Source: Desulfobacterales bacterium (lineage in GTDB: Bacteria; Desulfobacterota; Desulfobacteria; Desulfobacterales; SURF-7). Taken from it: DNA of 64,000 nucleotides. The first letter of the stretch is position 1. Each line of letters starts with the position of its first letter. Positions 57,507-64,000 of the stretch are shown one piece after another. The stretch covers positions 1-64,000 of the forward strand of contig JANQFQ010000025.1 in NCBI GenBank assembly GCA_028277765.1, written 5' to 3'. The notes beneath the pieces are model-generated. The model saw only the letters and a program-made list of their open reading frames with translations, was not told the DNA's origin and searched no databases. The position numbers and the translations under genes were made by a program.

Positions 57507-58034
57507 TCAAATTCGTATAAATTTTAATTCTATTGAATCCTGCTCCAGTTTAATCATCTTTTTTTTCAACTCAGCGCCGCCGCCGAACGCTCCAGTTGTA
57601 TTATCACTCTTGATGACACGATGGCACGGCACCAGTATTGGGAAACGGTTTTTCGCCATCGTTGTCCCCACAAAGCGATACGCCCTGGGGCTTCCTATGG
57701 CATGCGCGATATCCTTGTATGACCGCACGTCGCCAAAAGGGATGGCCGCTACAGCGTGAAGTACTGTTTTTTGTAGTTCTGTGAGATGGCCCATCTCCAT
57801 CCATTTCCACGGCGGTTTGATCGGCCGGCCGTTAAAATAATCCTTTATCATACCTGACACACATAAAGCGTTTTCATGGTTTCCGGACCGTCCCCATTCA
57901 TCTTTTGGTAAAACCGTTTCAAGACCCTTCCCGGTTTTTTGAGGCAGTAAAACCCTTTTCAGCAGAAACGGTTCTTTTTGAAAAATAACCGCGGCTTTAC
58001 CAAAAGGGGTGGGTATGATTGAATGGTAGTTCAT
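57507..58034 (-). CDS. Methylated-DNA-protein-cysteine methyltransferase family protein
   Basis: 175 residues. FPILVPCHRVIKSDNTTGAFGGG contains the alkyl-acceptor cysteine (PCHRV) and the family's active-site region; TVLHAVAAIPFGDVRSYKDIAHAIG and AYRFVGTTMAKN form the winged helix with the arginine finger area. The N-terminal half is divergent, as in Ogt. Direct reversal of O6-alkylguanine. Its upstream region contains an inverted pair of heptamer tracts. Confidence 0.92.
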   Translation of the reverse strand: MNYHSIIPTPFGKAAVIFQKEPFLLKRVLLPQKTGKGLETVLPKDEWGRSGNHENALCVSGMIKDYFNGRPIKPPWKWMEMGHLTELQKTVLHAVAAIPFGDVRSYKDIAHAIGSPRAYRFVGTTMAKNRFPILVPCHRVIKSDNTTGAFGGGAELKKKMIKLEQDSIELKFIRI

Positions 58035-58047
58035 GAAATTATTGATA

Positions 58048-58184
58048 TGGATGCTAGATACTAGATGCTGGATAAGATGGTGTAAGGTTTATGGTATAAG
58101 TTTGTAGGAGCAAAGTATCTCCGCCAAAAACACTCAGGCCTCAGTCCTTCTTTATCTAGCATCTAGTATCTAGCAACCAGGATC
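58048..58184. repeat. Inverted pair of YAGYATC heptamer tracts
   Basis: Left tract GGATGCTAGATACTAGATGC (58049-58075) is the reverse complement of the right tract ATCTAGCATCTAGTATCTAGC (58154-58175), about 80 bases apart, giving a possible long hairpin. Located between the MGMT and DUF2088 genes, both minus strand, so upstream of MGMT. Confidence 0.75.
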
Positions 58185-58226
58185 TTCTTTTATATCCCTA
58201 AATCCAAACGCCCTAACCTCTTATCC

Positions 58227-59504
58227 CTAAACGCTAAGCTTCGCGAGATTCCCTTCTCCATCAAACCTCATCGTTTCCCATGGGCTGACCAGCTCTAAAT
58301 TCCGGTTTGCTATTATCTCCTGCTCAAACACGCGTGACACCTGTATAAATTCTAGACTGGCGGTATTCTTTATCCTGACAATCCTCGGTCCCAGGCCTTG
58401 AGAGATATGGCCGATGGTTTTCACGCAGGCATCCACCGCTTCCCGATCAGTAGCAAAATGAATCGGTATGGCAGCCTTTTCAGGAGAAATCGCAGTCAAC
58501 GCATTTTTATATGTCTTTTCAATATCCAGTCCATTGACAAGCCGCTTTGTTGTTACATCTGCAAGCCCTATCCCATTTCCATTACCATCCGTCCCAGGTG
58601 ACAAGTCCCGAACAAATATTCGCATTACATGGGGATATTTGCAAAAATCCCCTGTGATATCTCTGTGTCGGCCAGTTACATTGGAATCCATCCCTATACC
58701 GCTGATGTCCTTACCAATCTGATCCACAATCAAAACATCAATATTGTCAAAGGGAATCTTTCCCATATGTAAATAAGCTGTCTTAAGTAACTTCTTTTCA
58801 TCATCAATAAGGGTTTCAGGGGGGAGCACGTTTATCCCGGATAGCTGACCGCAGCCGTCTTCCAATAGAGCAAACCCGAAAAGTATGCTGCACTTTTCAA
58901 GGATTGTTTTCGCGGCCTTTTCAATAATGTTAAAACCGTAATTAACAGCAAATCCATGAAACGCTGCTGCGCCAACCGATTTTCCGAGCCCAATGGTCAG
59001 CATCTTGCACAGTCCGCTTTCAATCTCCCCGTTGAACTTGGTATGGGGCTTAATCCTGTTCACAGGAATAATATGGTCCGCCTCAAGCGCTCTTTTTGAA
59101 ATGAAAATCTTCAGCCCATCCTGTGTTTCGTCAATAGATTCAACATCCATTTCAGCGTGAACCGGAACCCCCATTCTTTCCGCTGATATTCCAAGATTTG
59201 CCAGCACCTTTTCCTGGCCTTCTCTAGTCCCGCCTCCATGGCTCCCCATGGCAGGGAGGATAAACGGACGCAAGCCTTTCTCCTTTAACAATTTAAGGCA
59301 TTCAAGTACTACTTGATCAACCCTGTCAATACCCCTGCTCCCCACAGCCACAGCAACGGTTTTACCTGGTTTAGTTTTTTTAAAAACAGGATGTTCTAAA
59401 AGGGCTGAAGATACAACTGCGGATATATCGCTGAGACGTGACCTATTAAGCTTCTGTTTAACTGTGGCCATTTCAGGATATGTTAGGGGGGAGTCAATTT
59501 TCAT
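58227..59504 (-). CDS. DUF2088/LarA-like (lactate-racemase-fold) protein
   Basis: 425 residues from ATG 59504. AVAVGSRGIDRVDQVVLECLKLL, LPAMGSHGGGTREGQEKVLANLGI and HIIPVNRIKPHTKFNGEIESGLCKMLTIGLGKSVGAAAFHG match the DUF2088 domain, which includes the nickel-pincer lactate racemase LarA. The lysine and histidines in VNRIKPHTKF and GLCKMLTIGLGKS correspond to cofactor-region residues, but no larB, larC or larE is in the window. Substrate unknown. Confidence 0.8.
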   Translation of the reverse strand: MKIDSPLTYPEMATVKQKLNRSRLSDISAVVSSALLEHPVFKKTKPGKTVAVAVGSRGIDRVDQVVLECLKLLKEKGLRPFILPAMGSHGGGTREGQEKVLANLGISAERMGVPVHAEMDVESIDETQDGLKIFISKRALEADHIIPVNRIKPHTKFNGEIESGLCKMLTIGLGKSVGAAAFHGFAVNYGFNIIEKAAKTILEKCSILFGFALLEDGCGQLSGINVLPPETLIDDEKKLLKTAYLHMGKIPFDNIDVLIVDQIGKDISGIGMDSNVTGRHRDITGDFCKYPHVMRIFVRDLSPGTDGNGNGIGLADVTTKRLVNGLDIEKTYKNALTAISPEKAAIPIHFATDREAVDACVKTIGHISQGLGPRIVRIKNTASLEFIQVSRVFEQEIIANRNLELVSPWETMRFDGEGNLAKLSV

Positions 59505-59590
59505 GACATTCCAGCACAAACAGGTTTATAATACAGCCTGTAAGTACAAAAAAGAAAACAGCCGAAAAGAGAATAATGGTAAGTTATGAA

Positions 59591-59637
59591 ATAAAAAATT
59601 CTTCCCCCAGCCTGGTTGTTTCATCAGGACCGGGGGA
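59591..59637 (-). terminator. Ferredoxin gene terminator
   Basis: On the minus strand: ATCCCCCGGTCCTG, ten-base loop, CAGGCTGGGGG, then AAGAATTTTTT. Follows the ferredoxin stop by about 20 bases. Confidence 0.75.
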
Positions 59638-59656
59638 TATTAAACTATCAATCGAA

Positions 59657-59845
59657 TTAATCTTCTTCAACTGTTATTGCTTCTTCTTCACAGGACTCAA
59701 CACAGCTTTCACAGCCCATACATTCTTCCGCGTTAACAGGACTTGATTTACCCTCTACCATTTCAAATACCTCAACAGGACAAATATCAACACATTCTTC
59801 ACAACCTGTGCATTTGTCTTGATCAACCATTGGATTCCAAGCCAT
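59657..59845 (-). CDS. 2[4Fe-4S] ferredoxin
   Basis: 62 residues: DKCTGCEECVDICPVEVFEM and EECMGCESCVESCEEEAI provide two CxxCxxCxxxC clusters, with acidic residues after. The second cluster ends CEEE rather than the usual CP. AGGAGG-like SD. Own terminator downstream and a gap upstream, so likely a single, abundantly expressed gene. Electron carrier for anaerobic metabolism. Confidence 0.95.
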   Translation of the reverse strand: MAWNPMVDQDKCTGCEECVDICPVEVFEMVEGKSSPVNAEECMGCESCVESCEEEAITVEED

Positions 59846-59993
59846 TTTTTAATCCTCCTTTAATAATTAAATAAATATACTGTCCAGCTAGACAGTCTGT
59901 TATTACAGATCAAAAAAAATCCATATACTAAATGATAAATCAAGTCAAGCCTTCTGGTGTTTTTTCTGCTGATTTGTTCTTCTTTTCAGCCCG

Positions 59994-60980
59994 TTATGAC
60001 AGCAAGCCGATAATTGTGTTCCCTTTTCCTCCGCCTTCTGGAGATGATACACCCCCAATGCGGGAAACAAGATTTTTTGGTTGGACACCTTGAACAACAT
60101 AGAGGCTCAGGGAGAGATCGCTGCTACTGTCTCCTGCTGTCTGATCATATACTGGCTTTTCGATCGATGCCGGCTGGCTGCTACTTACTGCTTCATCAAT
60201 ATATGCCTTAAGGTCGGATTGCCATGCATTATTATCATCTGAATCAACTCTTGGGATGGCTTCAAACCGACAAATCTCCTCAGCATCAGGCAAAGTATCT
60301 ATCACATGATCAAATACAGCCCTGCTGTTCGTGATATAAATCCCTGAATCGTTATCATCATGGATCATAAGACGGGACCAAAATTTTATCCTTTCCCCTG
60401 TCATATAAGCGCCCTGGTCCTCAAAGGGCTCTTTTTGTTTCTCTTTATTTTCATTGAAAACAACATTGTCATCCTCGCCCAAAAGAGCCTTAAAAAGAGA
60501 CTTTTCCCTCCCTTCGTGGGACTTTAATTCATGTTCAAGGTCTTCATTCTGAATGTCATAATCCTGAGTCAGGACAAGGAACAGCCGGGCAATAAGAAGG
60601 GAATTGTCAACCTCCTTCCCATGATCATCCTGCTTCCCCTGATCATTCTGCTGATATTTTAGTATATCCCCTCTGAGCTTCTGAGGGGTATTATCATCAT
60701 AAAAGGGAATCGTATCTTTTCTATCCATAAAAAAGCTGATTTCGACCCCTTTGTGTGTGTGTGCCCAATTCTTGTATTCAATATATAAAGCATCAAGCTC
60801 ATCTTCATCCCCTTGCACAGGCACACGGATATCCAGCATGCCGGTTTCAGCCAGCTGTCCCATCCCTGCCGGCACCCTTTTCTCTGAAGGCTGATAAACC
60901 GTTATCTCAGGAAAACATGTGTTTAAGGCTACTGTTACTGTTTTACTGATATATGTAAATGGAAAAAATATAGGTTTCAT
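59994..60980 (-). CDS. Conserved-looking orphan protein
   Basis: 328 residues from ATG 60980 (SD GGAG nine bases before); the longer frame to 61046 is not needed. Begins MKPIFFPFTYISKTVTVALN, then YQPSEKRVPAGMGQLAETGMLDIRVPV; the middle is acidic and glutamine-rich, and the C-terminus ends KGNTIIGLLS. No membrane segment, cofactor motif or named domain seen. A good promoter (TTGAAC, 17, TATCAT) and a repeat lie just upstream. Next to ferredoxin, but a shared role is unproven. Confidence 0.6.
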   Translation of the reverse strand: MKPIFFPFTYISKTVTVALNTCFPEITVYQPSEKRVPAGMGQLAETGMLDIRVPVQGDEDELDALYIEYKNWAHTHKGVEISFFMDRKDTIPFYDDNTPQKLRGDILKYQQNDQGKQDDHGKEVDNSLLIARLFLVLTQDYDIQNEDLEHELKSHEGREKSLFKALLGEDDNVVFNENKEKQKEPFEDQGAYMTGERIKFWSRLMIHDDNDSGIYITNSRAVFDHVIDTLPDAEEICRFEAIPRVDSDDNNAWQSDLKAYIDEAVSSSQPASIEKPVYDQTAGDSSSDLSLSLYVVQGVQPKNLVSRIGGVSSPEGGGKGNTIIGLLS

Positions 60981-61014
60981 TGTTCGACACTCCACAGATA
61001 AAAAATTGCTACAG

Positions 61015-61043
61015 ATGATACTGATCATATGGATCAGGTTCAA
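61015..61043 (-). promoter_or_regulatory. Promoter with a palindromic spacer
   Basis: Minus strand: TTGAAC, spacer of exactly 17 bases, TATCAT. The spacer is an exact inverted repeat, CTGATC-CATAT-GATCAG, which may be an operator. About 35 bases upstream of the orphan start codon. Confidence 0.6.
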
Positions 61044-61049
61044 CAAAAC

Positions 61050-61112
61050 GATGCTGGATGGCTGGTCGTAGTGAAACGTAGATCCCGCTTCTTTTTAGCG
61101 GGGATGTTGGAT
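61050..61112 (-). repeat. Hairpin-plus-heptamer repeat, minus-strand copy
   Basis: In minus orientation: CATCCCCGCTAAAAAGAAGC, GGGATCTACGTTTCACTACG, ACCAGCCATCCAGCATC. This is the cleanest copy of the hairpin (ATCCCCGCT/AGCGGGAT). It ends seven bases before the -35 box of the orphan gene. Confidence 0.75.
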
Positions 61113-61233
61113 GTTGATTACGAGATCCTTGATGTCCCTCTCTACTCTTAGCCCTTAGCTTAATATATCCAACATCGTACAGCCTACAATTGATAACCAA
61201 TAAAACTAATACAACAATTAAACAATTTTTTAT

Positions 61234-63510
61234 TTAACTCTTCCCGTCTCTTACAGACACCCCTTTTGCCTCCAGCTCATCGCGAATCTTGTCAGCCAGT
61301 TTCCAGTTTTTCTCTTTCCTGGCCTTTTCTCTCTTTGCTATCAGGTCCTTAATCGCCTTATTTAAAGGGATCCCATCAAAGTCGAACACCTCTAGGACTG
61401 AATTAATATCCCGCAAAGCATCAAGCACCTTTGAGGCTCCTTCAGGCGCTATATTCCCTTCCTGGACCAGCCTGTTCGTCTGCTTAATCGATTTGAATGT
61501 GGCAGCCAGAGCTTCTGATATATTTAGATCATCATCCATGGCATTGATAAATCCCTGCTTGATGTCATAAACAAGCTGGTCAATATCAGCAAACGGTCTC
61601 CCTTTTTTTACAGATAACAAGGCTTGAATACCAGCATCCAGCCTTTTCAATGACCGCCTGGCATAATCAAGCCGTTCATCGGAAAATGCGAGCGGTTTCC
61701 GATAATGACCAGACAGCAGCCAGAAACGGATTTCCCTTCCTGAATACCCCATCCCCTCAAGGTCTTCAATGGTAGGGCCGGCCCCTGTTTCATCAACCTT
61801 CTTTCCTTCCACAAGGACCCTGTCGCAATGGATCCAAAATTTTGCCAGCAACTTCCCTGTGGCCGCGTGAGAGATCGCCATTTCGTTTTCATGATGCGGG
61901 AATACAAGCTCCCTGGAACTGGTATGGATATCAAAGCTTTCGCCAAGATACTTCATGGACATGGCCGCGCATTGAATATGCCATGACGGTCGGACATTTC
62001 CCCAGGCGGTCTTAACATATATCCCCCGTTTTAATTCAGACAGCTTTGTCCGTTTCAAAAGGGTAAAGTCTCTGGGGTTGTCTTTTTCATACTCATCAAG
62101 GTCTACGGTGGAACCAACCCTGATCTTGTTTATGTCAACCCCCGACAAACTCCCGTAATCAGCAAATTTTGAAATATTGAAATAGATCGACCTCAGCTTT
62201 TCATAGGCAAACCCTTTCTGCAGAAGTGTTTCTGTCAGCCCGACCATATCGTCCAGATGATCGCTGGTCTTGGGGTATTCTGACGCTGGTTTAATCTTTA
62301 AGGCGTCCAGGTCCTTTTTAAACACATCAATATGTTTCTGGGTAAACTTGGCAAGCTCCATGCCTGCCTTTTCAGATCCGTCAATGGTCTTATCGTCAAG
62401 ATCTGTAATATTAATAATATGGGTTACATCAAAATCCCTGTATTCAAGATAACGACTAAGCAGATCGGAAAACATGAATCGCCGCATTTCACCAATATGC
62501 ATCCTGGCATGGGCGGTCGGCCCACATGAATACATGGAAACCCTGCCCGGCACAGAAGGTTCAAACATCTCCTTTGACCTTGAAAGCGTGTTAAAAAGCT
62601 TCAGACCGACCTTATCTTTAACATCAAAAAGAGCCGTGCTCAGATAGCGCTCTCCACTGTCAGGAAAAATAACCACAATTGTTCCTGAAGTCATGGCTTC
62701 TGCTTCTTGTGCTGCCACAGCCATGGCAGCCCCGCTGCTCATGCCCACAAAAAGTCCCTCTTCCCTGGCAAGCCGTCTCGCTGTTTCATAAGCGTCTTCA
62801 TCTTCAATATTAACCTTCCGGTCCATGCGGTCCTTTTCATAAAGTTCCGGTGTATAGGCCTCCTTCATGTTTTTCAGGCCCTGGATCTTATGGCCCAGAT
62901 AAGGCTCAACTCCCACTATCTCAATATCCGGATTATACTCCTTGAGACGCCTGGATATACCCATAACCGTACCGGTTGTTCCCATGGTAATGATAACCTT
63001 TGTGACCTTGCCGTCTGTCTGCTTCCAAATCTCTTCCGCGGTACCATCATAATGGGCTTTCCAGTTGGCTTCATTGTTGAACTGGTCCGCCATAAAATAC
63101 TTGTCCGGATTTTCCCTTGCTAGTCTGTAGACCTCTTCTATGGCCCCGTCTGTGCCCAGGTGGCCGGGTGTCAAGAGGATATCAGCGCCACGTGCCGAAA
63201 GGATCTTCCGCCGTTCTATGCTGACAGCTTCAGACATGGTAAGAAGAAGCTTATATCCCTTTACCCCACAAACCATGGCAAGGCCGATGCCGGTGTTCCC
63301 GCTTGTGGCCTCGATAACGGTTTTATCTTTTGTCAGCTCACCTGATTTTTCTCCTGCCTCTATCATGGCAAGGGCCGGTCTGTCCTTGACCGATCCTCCG
63401 GGATTGACATATTCAAGCTTGGCCAAGATTCTGACTTTTGGATTGGGATTCAAAGTCCTAATATCAACCAAGGGTGTGTTCCCTATACTGTCTAAAATCG
63501 ATTTGGTCAT
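61234..63510 (-). CDS. Cysteine synthase - cysteinyl-tRNA synthetase-like fusion
   Basis: 758 residues. 1-300 is a CysK-type O-acetylserine sulfhydrylase: NPGGSVKDR with PLP lysine K42, EATSGNTG, GTTGT and PDSGERYLST. 305-758 is CysRS-like: SCGPT (C329), DLDD, HIQCAAMS (C514), FPHHENE (H539, E543) keep the four zinc positions, and the C-terminal helices (NWKLADKIRDELEAKGV) are present. HIGH is HIGE (338-341) and KMSKS is KVDET (571-575), losing the catalytic second lysine. Could make cysteine and channel it, or use a CysRS scaffold for something else. Shares ATGA with the tmk stop. Confidence 0.92.
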   Translation of the reverse strand: MTKSILDSIGNTPLVDIRTLNPNPKVRILAKLEYVNPGGSVKDRPALAMIEAGEKSGELTKDKTVIEATSGNTGIGLAMVCGVKGYKLLLTMSEAVSIERRKILSARGADILLTPGHLGTDGAIEEVYRLARENPDKYFMADQFNNEANWKAHYDGTAEEIWKQTDGKVTKVIITMGTTGTVMGISRRLKEYNPDIEIVGVEPYLGHKIQGLKNMKEAYTPELYEKDRMDRKVNIEDEDAYETARRLAREEGLFVGMSSGAAMAVAAQEAEAMTSGTIVVIFPDSGERYLSTALFDVKDKVGLKLFNTLSRSKEMFEPSVPGRVSMYSCGPTAHARMHIGEMRRFMFSDLLSRYLEYRDFDVTHIINITDLDDKTIDGSEKAGMELAKFTQKHIDVFKKDLDALKIKPASEYPKTSDHLDDMVGLTETLLQKGFAYEKLRSIYFNISKFADYGSLSGVDINKIRVGSTVDLDEYEKDNPRDFTLLKRTKLSELKRGIYVKTAWGNVRPSWHIQCAAMSMKYLGESFDIHTSSRELVFPHHENEMAISHAATGKLLAKFWIHCDRVLVEGKKVDETGAGPTIEDLEGMGYSGREIRFWLLSGHYRKPLAFSDERLDYARRSLKRLDAGIQALLSVKKGRPFADIDQLVYDIKQGFINAMDDDLNISEALAATFKSIKQTNRLVQEGNIAPEGASKVLDALRDINSVLEVFDFDGIPLNKAIKDLIAKREKARKEKNWKLADKIRDELEAKGVSVRDGKS

Positions 63511-64000
63511 TTTATTTTTTCTAACTCTTCTGACAATGTTTTTGTTATTTCTTCTCTTACCTCTTCAATACTTTTTGACGCATCAATCACCCTGAAACGT
63601 TCAGGCTCAAGATCCGTCAGCTCAAGGTATCCATTTCTTACTATATCATGAAAGGCTATATCCTCTTTCTCAAATCGGGTTTCACTCCCGTCCCTTGAAC
63701 CGCTGTTTATCTCGTTCCACGCCCTTGATAGACCGACTTTGGCTGGAAGATCAAATAGAAGAGTCACATCAGGCTTAAGGCCGTCAAACACCAAGTCATG
63801 CATCCTGGTAATCCTTTTCACATCAAGCCCACGGGCAAATCCCTGGTAAACGGTTGTAGCATCAAAAAAGCGGTCACAAACAACCATCCTCCCCTGTGAC
63901 AGGGATGGCAATATTTTCTCCCTGATATGCTGAGCACGGTCCGCCATGTAAAGGAGGAGTTCCGCCATAGGATCAAGCCCCCTGTTTTCAGGATCAAGGA
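63507..64000 (-). CDS. tmk: Thymidylate kinase (3' part; starts beyond the window)
   Basis: Phosphorylates dTMP to dTDP. The frame is open to base 64000, adding LDPENRGLDP before MAELLLYMADRAQHIREKILPSL; DRFFDATTVYQGFARGLD is the dTMP/lid region, and VTLLFDLPAKVGLSRA the LID-neighbouring strand. The P-loop is outside. Four-base ATGA overlap with the fusion gene suggests coupled translation. Confidence 0.94.
   Translation of the reverse strand, partial: LDPENRGLDPMAELLLYMADRAQHIREKILPSLSQGRMVVCDRFFDATTVYQGFARGLDVKRITRMHDLVFDGLKPDVTLLFDLPAKVGLSRAWNEINSGSRDGSETRFEKEDIAFHDIVRNGYLELTDLEPERFRVIDASKSIEEVREEITKTLSEELEKIK

Overview
The window looks like chromosomal housekeeping DNA from a Gram-negative bacterium of the Desulfobacterota (former Deltaproteobacteria, Desulfobacteria-like). 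This rests on the company of genes rather than on any rRNA, since none is present: a hemA/precorrin-2 dehydrogenase/CcsA heme-siroheme-cytochrome cluster, a complete Tol-Pal system, a bioB-F-D operon facing birA, a dicluster ferredoxin, and many small orphan proteins and short dispersed intergenic repeats. Base composition is visibly AT-leaning between genes. There is no rRNA operon, CRISPR array, intact transposase or prophage.

Layout. 0-3 kb (minus): partial hemA, ccsA, precorrin-2 dehydrogenase and a metallo-beta-lactamase-fold hydrolase. 3.1-5.4 kb (plus): Ste24-like M48 protease and an EamA transporter. 5.4-9.8 kb (minus): bioB-bioF-bioD plus an FGGY kinase, divergent from birA (plus) across a BirA-type operator. 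11-17.3 kb: LysM protein, HD hydrolase, murI, a small winged-helix protein, a YkgJ-type protein and recR-ybaB-dnaX (minus), then two serine tRNAs. 17.9-23 kb: DUF1015 protein, TrmN6-like methyltransferase, a TMTC-like membrane/TPR protein and a DUF721 protein, separated by AT-rich repeats. 23-29 kb: hflK-hflC, a 32-residue bS22/COX24-like ribosomal protein not found by ordinary length cut-offs, a HELIH protein, FmdB, groES-groEL. 29.4-34.2 kb: tolQ-tolR-tolA-tolB-pal-cpoB. 34.2-37.2 kb: ruvC-ruvA-ruvB and a SAM hydrolase-type protein. 37.5-42.1 kb: a probable cell-shape operon (YkuD/NTF2 Csd6-like protein, bitopic coiled-coil protein, M99/Csd4-like carboxypeptidase, bactofilin). 42.1-45.8 kb: an AT-rich patch of orphan, frameshifted and truncated genes. 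45.8-47.5 kb: CYTH protein, rplM-rpsI. 47.6-51.1 kb: PAS-PAS-LuxR regulator, two small orphans, AI-2E transporter. 51.1-55.5 kb: gyrA-gpsA-radC. 55.6-61 kb (minus): SET protein, a serine protease with an inserted coiled coil, MGMT, a DUF2088 protein, ferredoxin and a conserved-looking orphan. 61.2-64 kb (minus): a cysteine synthase/cysteinyl-tRNA synthetase fusion and partial tmk.

The most unusual items are: (1) the 758-residue CysK-CysRS fusion, whose synthetase half keeps the zinc ligands but has lost the HIGH and KMSKS signatures; (2) the Csd6-like/Csd4-like/bactofilin operon, which resembles the Helicobacter/Campylobacter helical-shape toolkit; (3) a dispersed hairpin-plus-heptamer repeat family with six copies, three of them immediately upstream of a promoter-like -35 box and one captured as the end of bioB; and (4) a trypsin-like protease whose catalytic domain is split between His and Asp by a coiled coil of about 115 residues. 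All function assignments come from reading motifs by eye; no database search was run.
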